Shown one piece after another: positions 21,990 to 33,829 of a stretch of DNA of 64,000 nucleotides. The notes under the pieces are model-generated. The model ran no database searches, had not been told where the DNA came from, and saw only the letters and a list, made by a program, of their open reading frames with translations. A program made the position numbers and the translations under genes. Each line of letters starts with the position of its first letter. Within the stretch, counting starts at the first letter, position 1. The stretch comes from Budorcas taxicolor (lineage: Eukaryota; Chordata; Mammalia; Artiodactyla; Bovidae), in the NCBI RefSeq assembly GCF_023091745.1, contig NC_068912.1, forward strand, positions 56,820,567 through 56,884,566. The letters are read 5' to 3'.

Positions 21990-24123
21990 AAAACAAGGGC
22001 CAATTAAAAATTAATCAAACTAAGAACTACAGTATCTGAAAAGTTTGAAACTCAGGAAACTGAGTGCTGTGTTGTGATTAAGAGTGCTATAGCACATTGA
22101 TTCACTTCAGCACTGCATCTAGTGGAGGAGGAAAAAAATTCGTAAATGACCAGAGAGCTGCTGATCAGACCGGAGAACAGGAGACACATTTGTAACAGTG
22201 GACTAGAGGCAAACACACTCTGTGAGAACTAAACACCATGGAACTGCCCAACACTTTATGACACAATAAGGACCATTGTTTTCATCTTTCTTCTGCCCCT
22301 CAATTTTCCAGTCAAAGAGATTTGAAACGGCTATAGTTCCATGTGATAAGGAAAATGACTTCTATTTTAAAAATGTGAACATACTCTCAGAATAAAATTT
22401 AGCAAAAATAATAATAAACACCTCAAAACAACAGCCCCACCCCCAGAGTTAAGCCACACAAAATAATGTATGATACTCTCCATAATAATAGAAAAAAATT
22501 TTTTAAGATATTCAAAAGAACTTTGTCTCCCTGACTGTTGAGCTTCCATTATTAGTATCCATGTGAGCAAACTGATCAATTTCTATGGAAGTCAGAAAAA
22601 AGGTTTTATTGTTGACAGCACACACATACACTGAATAGCAGATGCTGTCATCAAATTGTAGCATTCAGTTACTCTGCTTTGAAATTAAGTGAAGTACTTG
22701 CTTAAAAATGTTTTCTCATTAGAATATATAATGATCATTTAAAAGTCTATCTGCTATAATAGGACATTTCTATCACACTGCAATCTGGACTGTGCTATAA
22801 ACACTATTGTACTTGAACAGATGGAAATCATAAAGTGATATTTAGCTACTGATTTCCTGTCATATAGTTTTGTAAACTGAAAAAACAGAAATCAACATTT
22901 GCAATCAACCGAAAACAAAATACTATCTAGTAAGCTAAAGACGTGCTAATGTGACATAAGAATATAAATGCTTTCGACTTAATGAACTGTGGCTTTCAAG
23001 GAAAAAGAAAATATTAAAGTATACCTCACAAAGTTAGTCAAGATTGTGAGGTGTGGCAGCAGGGCTCAGGGAAGGAAAGAGGAGATATACGCCTGGTATT
23101 GTGTACAACAGTTTAAACAGATCAAGTGACAGATTGAATGTGTTCTAGTGAAGTTATCATTAAGTTAAGAAATATCCAAAGGTATTAAGGAATACTCTTC
23201 GAACTTTAGAGCTTTAATTTCTTTAGAAATAGAGAGATGATACTTACAACCTACTTTATAAAATCACAAAAAAATTAATAAATTTATGCCCAGTACTATA
23301 TAATACCAAGTGATTTTAATTCCATGGAGGGTTTTTTAAAACTCATTGGTAGATGAACATCTAAACTATTAACCACACAACATAAGTTCACACAGCAGAC
23401 TGACTACTAGGAAGTAAAGAAAACATAAATGAATATAAACGTAACAGATATAAGGAGCAACCACTACCCCCAGGACTGAAATAGAGAGATCAGAAAATAA
23501 CCCCACATCCCATGGCTTCCTAAGATCTATTGTCGGAATAACGAAAGCCATTCATGGGGAGGTGCCTTACAGTAAGCAGTCCATTGTGAAACCACCCAGA
23601 AGCTGCTGGCTGCATGTACTGCAGAAGTCAACACTGTTACTGCAACAACAGTAGCAGCAGAGGAACTCCGCCACTAAACAGCCAGGTGTGCAGAGGTCGG
23701 AGTGTTGCAGCGTGCAGGAAGGAGCTCCTGGTTACTAGGTGTTGCTGACATCACGTACTGCAGAAGTCAGGGAAGCTGCAAGCACTCCAGAACCATGGAA
23801 AGACCCCTTCCTCCTTCAGCATGACTGTGCCAGCACCTTCAACCTGACAAAACCTGACACTGTGCTGGCAGGCAAAGGAAAAACATCTCAAGGGTTGACC
23901 TCATTTTCTCCAGATCAGTCAATGAAGGGTAACTATAGAGTTGAGAGGTAACAAATTGATGAGTGTAGCACTCAGCTAGAATTCCAAACTGCTGTACATT
24001 TCACCTTGAAAACTAAAATTAAACACGTAAGTGAAAGAGTCAAGGGTGGGAAACCTTAGACAGAATTCATTCCTTGAACCTCAATTTCCCTAATAATGAA
24101 GGAACAACCATCCATATTTGACT
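21990..24123. other. Unassigned interval; possible unnamed repeat at 23560-23960
   Basis: Most of this is anonymous. The block at about 23560-23960 is less AT-rich and contains a near-repeat of TACTGCAGAAGTCA (about 23618 and 23757). It resembles a dispersed mammalian repeat that I cannot name. A 70-codon frame at 23739-23951 lies in it; there is no evidence for a gene. Confidence 0.4.
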
Positions 24124-24130
24124 CATTTGA

Positions 24131-24398
24131 TTGGGGAGAAGGCAATGGCACCCCACTCTAGTACTCTTGCCTGGGGAATCCCATGGACAGAGGAGCCTGG
24201 TAGGCTGCAGTCCATGGGGTCGCTAGGAGTCGGACACGACTGAGCGACTTCACTTTCACTTTCATGCATTAGAGAAGGAAATGGCAACCCACTCCAGTAT
24301 TCTTGCCCAGAGACTCCCAGGGACGGGAAAGCCTGGTGGGTTGCCGTCTATGGGGTCGCGCAGAGTTGGACACGACTGAAGCGACTTAGCAGCAGCAG
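24131..24398 (+). mobile_element. BOV-A2 SINE
   Basis: The dimer runs from GGAGAAGGCAATGGCACCCC to GACTTAGCAGCAGCAG, with the monomer linker near 24250-24270. A short duplication CATTTGA lies at 24124-24130 and 24399-24405. The tail GCA repeat has only about three units. Confidence 0.93.
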
Positions 24399-24409
24399 CA
24401 TTTGAGTGG

Positions 24410-25415
24410 GACAGATTAATAAAATACAAAATACAAAATCTGAAGTTTCTGACTTGGAGCCTGTTTTCCCTCTGAAACTTAGGCTAAGACAGGGGAAAGG
24501 ATACACTAGTTAAACAAACAAACAAACGAACAAAAACATGTATCTTATATCTAGTTACTATGCAAAGAACTGTTTTTGCCAGGTCTCACTGAAACCTTTT
24601 GCTGACGTAGTTTCCATTCCCTTTTGCCAAGCACAGCCAAGCAAGAGTAGTTAATGTTTAGAATATTCTCCTTGCCGAGTAGGTGTAACACTAGGATACA
24701 ACTCTAGGATATAATGGTTATAATGGTTCAACTCTAAGATACAAATGAATAAAATGATAATTTAAAACAGAGAAGAAGACATAGAACCCACTAATGAAAA
24801 TTTTGTTCCTGGTTCTTTTCACTCCCAATTTTAGAATCTTGGCTTAGAAACTTTATTCACTCCCACGCTGATGACTAAATCTTGACCTCCAGGCTAACTT
24901 CTTTCCTAAATTTCAGACTTGTAGACACCTTAAATACAACATATCACGTGAAATGACCAAGTATCTAGAAAATGTGGCAAAAACTGACATCTCCACCTCC
25001 TTTGTCAAAGAAAGAAAACCTGAGAAAAGAAAAACGAAAAATGATAACCATGAAAGAAACTAAATTGGCAATCAAAAATCTCCACCATCTTTACACCAAC
25101 ACATACCTTGTCTCAAAAGTATTCTGAAAGAAGATGATTTCCTCCCAAATAAACTCTTAAAGATTTTCATATGTGAAATTATATAATGAACAATGTCCTC
25201 AACAATAGTTTTCAGGCAAATAAAGGGATTCACAAAGCTGGTTCTTCCAAAGACTTAAAAAAAAAGTGGCAAGTGTAAAACTGAGGCTTAGCTCAGTAAT
25301 TTAATAGAACACCAGGATGATCTGGCCCAAGTATGTATTCTCTAAGTAACCCAAATGTATCTAAGGAGAGTCTTTAGAGTGCCTAGAAGGAAGATGGGTT
25401 GCCTATTCTTGAGAC
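24410..25415. other. Unassigned interval with an (AAAC)n run
   Basis: A short (AAAC)n microsatellite lies at 24513-24537. No gene or named repeat is seen in the rest. Confidence 0.45.
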
Positions 25416-25416
25416 A

Positions 25417-25622
25417 AAAGTGTAAAAGTGAAAGTGTTAGTTGCTCAATCGTGTAAAACTCTGTGACCCCATGAACCGCCCGTCAGGCTCCTCCGTCCAT
25501 GTGATTTTCCAGGCAAGAATACTGGAATGAGTTGCCATTTCCTTCTCCAAGGGATCTTTCCCACCCAGGGATCGAACCCAGGTCTCCTGCATTGCAGGCA
25601 GACTCTTTACCATCTGACCCAT
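25417..25622 (-). mobile_element. Bov-tA SINE, near complete
   Basis: It runs from AAAGTGTAAAAGTGAAAGTG to the tRNA-like head CTTTACCATCTGACCCATCA. A pol III B box (GGGATCGAACCC in plus text) is at about 25567-25580. Small deletions mark it as moderately old. Confidence 0.92.
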
Positions 25623-25796
25623 CAATTATCTTCTTCAGAGTTATACAGAAGTTGACCTAAAAAGCCAAAAAGGGCATGTTGGTATGGGGCAAATAGTGAG
25701 AGAAGACAAGGTTGGATTCTAGTCCTCTTTGTAAATTGGAGCCATTTCTTTCTATGTTTATATACAAGCACTCAAGCTATTAATACAAGGTAATGA

Positions 25797-26352
25797 GGTC
25801 TTCCCTCAACAGCCTTGGCAGATTGGTTCCTAGACCCCCCTAGATATCAAAACCCGAGGATGTTCAAGTCCACCATGTAAAATGCCATGGTATATTAGCA
25901 TATAACCTATGCACATCCTTCTAAAGACCTTAAATCATCTCTAGCTTACTTACAATAACTGAAGTGAAATGAAGTCGCTCAGTCATGTCTGACTCTTTGC
26001 GACCCCATGGACTGCAGCCTACCAGGCTCCTCCATCCATGAGATTCTCCAAGCAAGAATACTGGAATGGGTTGCCATTTTCTCCTCCAAGGGATCTTCCT
26101 GACCCAGGGATCGAACCTGAGTCTCTTGCATTGCAGGCAGAGGCTTTACCTTCTGAGCCACCAGGGAAGCCCAGGGACGTTATAATAACTAGAGCAATGT
26201 AAATATCATGCAAATAGTTGCCAGCATGCTGCAAATGCAAGTTTGCTTTTTGGAACTTTCTGGAATTTTTTTTTCCAGACGTCTTTCCCATCCTTGGTTG
26301 GCTGAATGCACACAGATGCAGAGCCCATAGATAAGGAGGGCAGACTATAGCT
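25797..26352. mobile_element. Tigger-like (MER8/MER2 group) DNA transposon, split by a Bov-tA
   Basis: Left block: CAGATTGGTTCCTAGACCCC, AAAACCCGAGGATGTTCAAG, ATAACCTATGCACATCC, TAAATCATCTCTAGCTTACT. Right block after the SINE: AGCAATGTAAATATCATGCA, GGTTGGCTGAATGCACA, ATAAGGAGGGCAGACTATAG. Together they follow the order of a pogo/Tigger non-autonomous element. No transposase frame remains. Confidence 0.7.
25961..26179 (-). mobile_element. Bov-tA SINE nested in the Tigger element
   Basis: The full head is present: GCTTTACCTTCTGAGCCACC and AGGGAAGCC at the right, with a B box GGGATCGAACCTG. Duplications TTACAATAACT (25950-25960) and TTATAATAACT (26180-26190), one mismatch, bracket it. Removing the SINE and one repeat rejoins the Tigger text. 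Confidence 0.94.
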
Positions 26353-26354
26353 CC

Positions 26355-28390
26355 CAGGAAAAGCCTTGCATTCTGCAAAATCACACATTATAAATAATTG
26401 GACTTGGAGGAAAAGCAGGGTTAGTACAGGCCACTCAAAACCTATGCAAATTGAACCAGAGAACTAAGAGGCACAACAACTCTAATAAAAAGATGTGTTA
26501 AGTTCCTAGTAAGTAATCACTTTAGTAAATATACAGCATTATTTGTAAAACAGAAGTAAAGAGTGCTTGACAGAAGGGGATATAAGAAACAGTTGGGTTA
26601 TGGAAAAAGGGGCAAAGTGAACGAAAATTGTGAAACACAGAAAATAAATACTTCTAAGATAGAGTGTGTTTTCAAACAGAACCAATAGGCAGAATGAGAA
26701 TTGAATGGGCTGCAGCTTTCAACATTTGGTCTGTTTTTTATTCAACTGCTACAATTTGGACGTGCTGGGAAATACCACTATAAAACAATTCTACTTCCAT
26801 ATTGTACCGACATCATTCCCTTACGTGCCAATAGCGTATACGCCGTATTATTCTCTGAAATGGACAGTGTAAACGAATAGATTTTGCTGTGTTTCTATAA
26901 TATTTTATTCAAAAAAGAATTCTACTGAAGAGAGGGAAGAGGGAAGTAGAGGAGGACAGGAAAAAGTGAGAGGAAGTGAGGGGGAGAGGAAAGAACAAAA
27001 AGAGGGTAAGAAAGAATGATGAATCTGTTAATTAATTGACTGATTAATTTGGAATGCAATTGCATTATACCATCTGCCCTAAAACTGACTTCTCCCATCC
27101 AAGTTTATAATGAGAGATGAAAGGTAATGACTTCAAGATTAAGTATCACCAACGAGAAGCTAAGATTCTCTAAAATGGTACCTTCTATTTTTTAACTGGT
27201 TCTATCTGGAGTACGCTGGCACATTCTGAGTTAAATAAAGATGTAATAACGAGAAAAACCTACATTCTCACTGAGAAAAAGAGCTAAATGACTCCTCATG
27301 GCTTTGAATTTTCAAATTCAAAACTGTATCACTCCAAACCAGGCAATTTAACTTAGAATAAGATGGGACACCTTAGGCATTTTCTTCCAAATGCCCTTCC
27401 AGAAATTACCTAACAAAAAAAAAACAATGATACCAAAGGAAGGTATTGCTGAGTTACAGAATGTTGACACTAATAGAAAAATTTATTATTTCAATACTAG
27501 TGTCAATAAAAAGGTAGACTATGATAGGGGAGAAATCCCCAAATGAAGAAGAGAAATGTGGAAACCATCCAACCATCACCGGCAGTTTCTATTCTCTGAA
27601 AGCACTGCAAGACAACACTGTGGAGAGGTAAGAATCAGTTATGAATAAATGCACTGCACATGCACTGAGGGAACACCTTGACAATTATGTTATTATGTAG
27701 ACACAAAACACAAATTAAGAAAGAATTCAAGTGAGCCCTTCCTAGCCACTAAAAATATAAATTCAGATGTCCCAGGTATGCTACTTGCAACTTCAAAATC
27801 AGGTATAAAGACGAAAGTTACAGCATCAATTCCTCCAAGCCCATACTCGAGACCTAAATCTGTCATTTTGATAAACTACTTTTGGCTTTGGATGGTACTG
27901 TTACCAAGTAAGAAAATTTCTTGTCAACCCTGATAGAGGTGCTCAGTATCATATTAAGATTTAAATTATGCTGATTTTGCTAGATAAGACAGATGGCTGT
28001 CCTATAAAATAATGCCCCAATTCTATTACTGTTGAACGAATTGAGAAATGAAAGAACATGTTTATAGAATTAAATCTTTCAAATAGTATTAAGAACACTA
28101 GGGATATAATTTTTGTAAAAAGTAAACGTTAATAACTAAACAAAAATATAATGGAATGGGTGCCCTGCTGACTTAACAAAAAGAAAAAGTTCAGGATCTC
28201 TGTTTTACATTCAGAATGATTTGTTGTTCATTAATAAGAATATATCTCTAGAATAGATTTGAAGAAGCCTGAAAAAATACCTAGGTTATCAGACTGTCAC
28301 TATTTCCACACATCCTAATATACTTTTAGGAGGGTAATTCTTTATTTCACTTGGTTATCACCAGGACAGTATCCTGCCTAAAAATTCCCT
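26355..28390. other. Unassigned interval with a CpG-bearing core and a purine tract
   Basis: No gene is seen. Two segments stand out and are listed separately: 26760-26880, with seven CpG dinucleotides, and a purine-rich tract at 26922-27015. Confidence 0.45.
26922..27015 (+). repeat. Purine-rich (GA-rich) tract
   Basis: Almost 95 bp of A and G with few interruptions (GAAGAGAGGGAAGAGGGAAG, then GAGGAAGTGAGGGGGAGAGG). It is simple-sequence DNA able in principle to form a triplex. No regulatory role can be read from it. Confidence 0.85.
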
Positions 28391-28394
28391 TAAA

Positions 28395-28535
28395 GATATT
28401 AACAATAACACTACAAAGTAGGTACTGTTCTTATAGATGAAAAAATTGTACCATGGAGAGGTTTAGGAACTTGTTCAAGATGATAAAGGGAAAAGAGCTA
28501 AGATATAAGTCTAAGATAAAATTTCCTGGTTTCTG
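28395..28535 (+). repeat. MIR SINE
   Basis: AGTAGGTACTGTTCTTATAG, then GATGAAAAAATTGTACCATG, then GAGAGGTTTAGGAACTTG and AGATGATAAAGGGAAAAGAG follow the MIR core (GTAGGTACTATTATTATCCC; GATGAGGAAACTGAGGCAC; GAGAGGTTAAGTAACTTG) in the sense direction. Confidence 0.68.
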
Positions 28536-28539
28536 TCTA

Positions 28540-29320
28540 TCTTGTATAATTAACGTCAAGAGTAGTTAGTTTTCTGGGTGAGCTGATACTCTTTATTAAA
28601 CGCAATTTCCCTATGAAAATAACCTCTGAACTATAAATAAATAACAAATTTCACAGGACAAGACTTTTTTCTTTGTAGCTTTGGAACTCATTCTGTATTT
28701 CATCCCATCTACTGTCTTAGATGCAGTAACTATGGGGAGTGAGACACAAGTAGATGTCTGCAGGAACTTTAAAGAGCAGAGCCAGGCAGGATGGCATTGT
28801 AATATAATAAATGCTTTTAGGCTTAGCAAGCATATAATTCAATTAAGTTTGGCTCAAATATTAATTCATTTCATTTTGTTTTCTTTTAGCATGAAGACTA
28901 TACAATTTGAGAATTAGAGGAAGCAAGAGAACTGAGTTTTTCTGTTGTGTCTATCTGCTATTTTAAAAATCTACTTTTTACTTTGTTGCTTTTTTATCCT
29001 TCATTTTAGGGTGCTTTTTTAGTATCTCCCACTTCCCACTTTGATTTGGCTATTAATTCTTGGCTTCATCCCAGAAATCTGTGTCAAAGCCTATCTTTCC
29101 ATCCTCAAGGCCACTGACATGGTCTCAACTTTTTACCTTCCATTTTTTTTATTTTTTAGCTTATGGTCTCATTTTTTTTTTTCATCTCCAACTTCGATGT
29201 TGCAATTGGTTCCCCTAAATGCAGTATGCATTAATTGTTAATTGTTGTTCATGTTCCACAAGGGAGATAGAATTTTATGAACAGAGAAAGTGAGGGTGGT
29301 TATTATTTTATACTATTTTT
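28540..29320. other. Unassigned interval with several pyrimidine-rich tracts
   Basis: Several poly-T/pyrimidine runs ending in AG occur on the plus strand (near 28678, 28890, 29008 and 29159). A 78-codon frame at 28681-28917 follows one of them without a convincing donor. I do not call an exon. Confidence 0.4.
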
Positions 29321-29324
29321 AAAA

Positions 29325-29450
29325 GACTTCTCAATGTCCTAAGTCCAAACTCCTTAGGTTCACAAACAAAGCTCTCAGTAATCAAGCCCCAAACAACCAC
29401 TTCCAGTTTTTTTGTGTCCACTTCTTTCTCCTTGGTAGAAACACCAGTTT
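29325..29450 (+). repeat. L2-like LINE fragment
   Basis: AAGTCCAAACTCCTTAGGTT, then ACAAAGCTCTCAGTAATCAAG, CCCCAAACAACCACTTCCAG follow the L2 3' region (AAAGTCCAAACTCCTTAGCA; AAGGCCCTCCATGATCTGGC; CCCACCTCTCCA). Confidence 0.55.
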
Positions 29451-29754
29451 AGCAACAACATAAAGACCAAAATACCTTTCTAAGATTTCCAAATTCCAGT
29501 TTAGAAGTTGCAGTACCCCAGGCAGCACGAAGCCAAGAACAATTGCAGCAAAACGGGTAAAAGGAAAGCTTCACTGTACCAACAACAGTTCCTCCACCAA
29601 GTCAGAACAGATTAGGCTCAGGAGAATACCCTGGCTTGGAATTTCTCCTGGTTGGGGGTAAGGGTGGGAGATGGAGTGTGCATCCAAGGTTCTGACTTTA
29701 TAGAAAGAAAACTTGAGGAACTCACTTCTGTCTTGCCCAACTTTTAACCAAGAA

Positions 29755-31395
29755 GCAAAAAGACTTGTACATTGACAACTACAAAACAGTGTTGGAAAAA
29801 AACTAAAGACGACACAAATTAATGGAGAGACATCCCATGTTCATGAACTGGAAAACTTTATATTATTAAAATGACTCAGTGATTTACAAATTCAAGTCAA
29901 TCCCTATCAAAACCCCAACGGCATTTTTTACAGAAATAGAAAAAGCAATTCTAAAATTTATATGGAATCACCCAAATAGCTCCCAATAGAACGCCCAATA
30001 GCCAAAACAAACATGAAAAAGAAGAACAAAGCTGGAGGACTCACATCTCCCAATCTCAAAACGTATTCTAAAACTAATTAGAACAGGATGGTATTGGCGT
30101 AAAGACAGACATATAAACTAATGGAAAAGAACTGTAAGCCCAGAAATAGAGCACACATATACAGCCGAATGATCCAAGAATGCTAGGATTACAGAATAGG
30201 GAAGGATAGTTTCTTTAACAAATTGTGCCAGGAAAACTGGATTATCAACATGTAAAAGAATAAAACTGGATCTTTATTTTACACATGCAGAAAAATCAAC
30301 TCAAAATGTATTAAAGACTTAAATGTGAGACATGAAACTAGAAGAAAATATAAGGCAAGAAGTTTCATGGCAACAGTCTTGGCAATTATTTCTCGGATAT
30401 CACACGAAAAGCATAGGAAACAAAAGCAAAAATAGAGGAGGATGACATCAAACTAAAAAGAATCTGCATAGCACAGAAACAACAAAATAAAAGACAATCT
30501 ACAGAATAATGGAAGAAAATATTTGCAAATGGGCAAAAGACTTGAATACATATTTCTCCAAAAGAGATATGCAAATGGCATACAAAAGACATAAGATGTA
30601 TCAGAAAAAATGTTAAATATCACTCATCATCAGGGAAATGCAAATCAAAAACGACAATAAAACAATGTTACCTCATACCTGTTAGTATGGCTTTTTTTTA
30701 ATGCTGATGAATATGTCAAGAAATTGGAACCCTTTTGCACTGCTGATTGAGAATGTAAAATGGTGCAGCCTCTATGGAAGACAGTATGAAGATTCCTCAG
30801 AAAATTAAATACAGAAGTACCATAATGATTCAGCAATTCTACTTCTGGGTATTTAACCAAAAGAACTGAAGTAAGGATCTCAAAGAGATATTAGCACTTC
30901 CATACTCACTGTAATATGATTCACAATATCTGAGAGTGGAAACAACCTGAATGCCCTTTGATTCCACTGATGAATGAATAGACAAAGGAAACGTGATATA
31001 TATTCATCGCATATATAAATAATGAAATATTATTTGGCCTTAAAAAGGGAAACCCTATACATACAATAAAATGGATGAACTTGGAGGACATTATGCTCTA
31101 TGAAATAAGCCAGCCACAGAAGGACAAATACTTCATGATTCCACCTATATGAAGAACCTAAAGTAGTCAAACTCATAAAAGCAGAAAGTAGAATGGAGAA
31201 GGACAGGGACTAGGGAGAGAAGGAAACGGGAGCTGTTGTTTAACGGGTACAGAGTTTCAGCTATGCAAGATGAGAGATCTACTATACAACATTGTTATCA
31301 TAGTTATAAATATGTACTTCACATTTAACAGGTTTAGAGAATAAATCTCATGTATTTTTAAAATCACAAAAAACAAATATAAAAACCAACTACAA
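29755..31395 (+). mobile_element. Degenerate L1 LINE, ORF2 C-terminal half and 3' end
   Basis: The plus strand follows L1 ORF2 from a 'tacaaaacagtgttggaaaaa' segment to the end (for example GGTATTTAACCAAAAGAACT at 30848, matching the L1 phrase before the 3' UTR). It then runs through 31060-31320 (ATGGATGAACTTGGAGGACA) and ends in an A-rich tail at about 31365-31395. Stops and indels occur throughout. It is 5'-truncated. The 102-, 71- and 68-codon minus-strand frames in or near it are antisense. Confidence 0.82.
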
Positions 31396-31399
31396 TGTT

Positions 31400-32710
31400 G
31401 ATGACGTATCTGTCGGAGTATCTACAAACTATCTCAGGAAAAGGCAAAGAGCCTGCTGTAGGCTTACTACTAACAGGTGGTTCAAGGTTGCTAGAACTAA
31501 AGTGTATAATTTCACTAGAAGAAAAACTGTGAGCAAACACAACTTCCAGAGTGGAAATACTACTATCCAGAATGGAGACTTTGTCCAGTTACTATTAAAG
31601 TAAGTTAGGATACATAATAAGGAAGCATACATAAAATGTGAGCAGAGAGAAACTGGGAAGGAAAATTTATTTTGCTTGATAAGAGTTCTCCACTTGAGAA
31701 GAGCTTGAGGCTCATTTTCACTGTGCAGTAACCACAAATAAGGAAACTATAAATAAGACATGGGTGAGGGGAGGGTGGGAGGCAGGAGATAAGAACAAAT
31801 ATCCCAGATTCTGGATGGTATCTAAGTGAGCAGAGTCAAAGGCCTCTGTGGAATTTTTAGAAACAAACTATTTCAGTATCTAAGCCAAGAATTTGATTTA
31901 TTGAGAACAGAGTAACCATCATCAAGCTTGAGGATATGAATTCCTAAGTGCTGGCAGGGATTCTCTGATAAAGAGAAAAAAAGTAACTTGGGACCATACA
32001 CAAACTATCAAACTCTATTCTAAATCCAACATTCTCTTAAATAAGACAACACATATAAAAGTACACTGTATAACTATAAAGACATATCTATATTTCTATA
32101 TATCTTTAACTTATATCTATAAGTTAGTTACATAGATTTATAGACATTATTAATAGTTCAATAATATTCATATATTGATAATTTCTAATCTGTGAGTTCC
32201 ATTATTTTATCACATCTCGCATCTCAGTTTTAATATCATGCCAAAAAAACCATGTGGTTTTTTTTTAATATACTTAGTTATTTTTGGTTTACTTAATAAA
32301 AAAGGTGAAAATTACCAGTCTTTATAATACTATATTCTAGTTGAACTAACATTCTGATCAGCTAGCATTTCATTTTTTTTTGTACCTCGCATCAATCTTC
32401 TGTACCAACCCTCCCAAAGTAGCTAATATAACCCTAGATACAGGACATCAGACAGACAGACACACGCACACTAACACACACCCTGTCGTTCTCTCAATAT
32501 CATTTTGTAATTCCACATCCTGGAATCCAAGGTCCTTTACATTCATTAGGTGGCAAATACTTGTTAAGGATATGTTTCTAATTATAAGGAGAAAATACAG
32601 CATTGTTAATAACTTATTAACACAAAAGCCACTTTAAAATTTCTAGGCCCCTTTTTTATTTTCTTAAAATCTCTCTACATTAAGTAATGTGGCCTTCGTG
32701 GCTTACACAC
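31400..32710. other. Unassigned interval with a CAGA/CA microsatellite
   Basis: A short tetranucleotide/dinucleotide run (CAGACAGACAGACACACGCA) lies at 32449-32482. An 85-codon frame crosses it and is not convincing. No other feature is recognised. Confidence 0.45.
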
Positions 32711-32714
32711 ATGT

Positions 32715-33100
32715 TCAGTCTTTTCCTTTTATCTTTTACTGGAGTATAATTGTAATAATTTATAATGTTGTATTCATTTCTGCTGTACAATGATGTGAAT
32801 CAGCTATATGCATACACATATCCCCTCTCTATTGGATGTCCCCTCCCCCCATTCCCCATCCCACCCACTAGGCCATCACAGAGCACCAAGTTGAGTTGTT
32901 CTTTAAGCAGGCTCCCACTAGCTAGCTATTTCACACATGGCAGTGTATATATGTCAATCCTATCTCCCAATTCATCCCACTCCTCCATTCCCCTGTGTTG
33001 GTGGACCTAGACTCTGTCATATAGAATGAGGTGAGTTGGAAAGAGAAAAATAAGTATCATATATTAATGCACATATGTGGACTCTTTTCTCTTTATCTTT
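32715..33100 (-). mobile_element. Ruminant L1 3' UTR fragment
   Basis: The plus text is the reverse complement of a ruminant-type L1 3' end: TGTTGTATTCATTTCTGCTG, then ATCCCACCCACTAGGCCATC, ACAGAGCACCAAGTTGAGTT, GGTGGACCTAGACTCTGTCA and ATAGAATGAGGTGAGTTGGA. The 3' terminus is at the left. Only the UTR remains. Confidence 0.8.
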
Positions 33101-33624
33101 TATTCTAATGTTTTTTTCTAATTCAGAGTGTTTCCTCCTGTAAGTTGCCTCAAATCCTATGTATTCAGGCAAGTTATAAATGTTTAAAAATAGCATTTAA
33201 AAGTAAAACAAATCACAAAAAATTACTCAAAATTTTTTTAATGTCTACTAATATTTTGGATTAACTAGATGATATTCTGCAGTGATGCAAAATGAGAACT
33301 GGAATTTAATGATTTAATTTTAGAGAGAAGAATACACCAAGTAAACCAACAATTGTTTCAATTACTGTAGCAACTAAACACAGCATTTATGATTACAATC
33401 ACAACACCTGAAATGTGCTGACAACAGAAATCATCAAGGATTTTTTTTAAAGGAAAAAAGCTATCTATTTAATATGTGGCCTATTAAGGTTTACTCCATC
33501 ACAAATTTCCCACTTTGCCTTCTGTCTATACCTAATATCTTGAGACCAAATTTCTTTTCTAATCTTAGGAAACTGCTTGAGAAACTAATCAAGAAGCGAA
33601 AGCACTGTTTTCTATCTGTTTTAG
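33100..33624. other. Unassigned AT-rich interval, ending in an intron-like 3' splice region
   Basis: No repeat is recognised. The last 45 bp look like an intron end: a branch-point-like CTAAT at about 33585 and the tract GTTTTCTATCTGTTTTAG ending at 33624. Confidence 0.4.
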
Positions 33625-33822
33625 CAAAAGATGAGCAGAAGATCTGAAAAAAATCAATACCAAGTCCCAGTCACTTTAGGCTTTGTTGGACTTGGTTCCG
33701 ATGAGATAACGTTCAGCTCAACAATCCCATTAATCTGTGTGGATAAAAGAAGCACTTTCCATTTACGAGAGAAATGTACTGAAAACTTGTACTGTGAGAA
33801 TACTGTTTCACCGCTTGTGTTG
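33625..33822 (+). CDS. Candidate internal coding exon of an unidentified host gene
   Basis: This is the only segment that looks like host coding sequence. Seen directly: an acceptor (GTTTTCTATCTGTTTTAG, with a branch-point-like CTAAT about 35 bp upstream), a donor with the strong consensus TTG|GTAAGT at 33823, and 198 bp (66 codons, divisible by three) open in one frame only; the other two stop within the first 21 bp. The frame begins QKMSRRSEKNQYQVPVTLGF and ends ENTVSPLVL. The exon has four CpGs (near 33699, 33709, 33768 and 33812) in CpG-poor surroundings and overlaps no repeat I know. I do not recognise the protein, and it has no signal peptide, membrane segment or motif I can assign. It could be an internal exon or a chance open frame between cryptic splice sites. 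No neighbouring exon is firmly identified. Confidence 0.4.
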
Positions 33823-33829
33823 GTAAGTT

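Noticed and set aside
25567..25620. tRNA gene
   Set aside because: The B-box-like GGGATCGAACCC and head belong to Bov-tA SINEs. No cloverleaf with anticodon stem is present, and the same applies to all other Bov-tA heads.
28679..28917. Plus-strand exon after TTTTTTCTTTGTAG
   Set aside because: The acceptor is good, but the only nearby GT sites are poor donors and several similar T-rich tracts occur in the next 500 bp.
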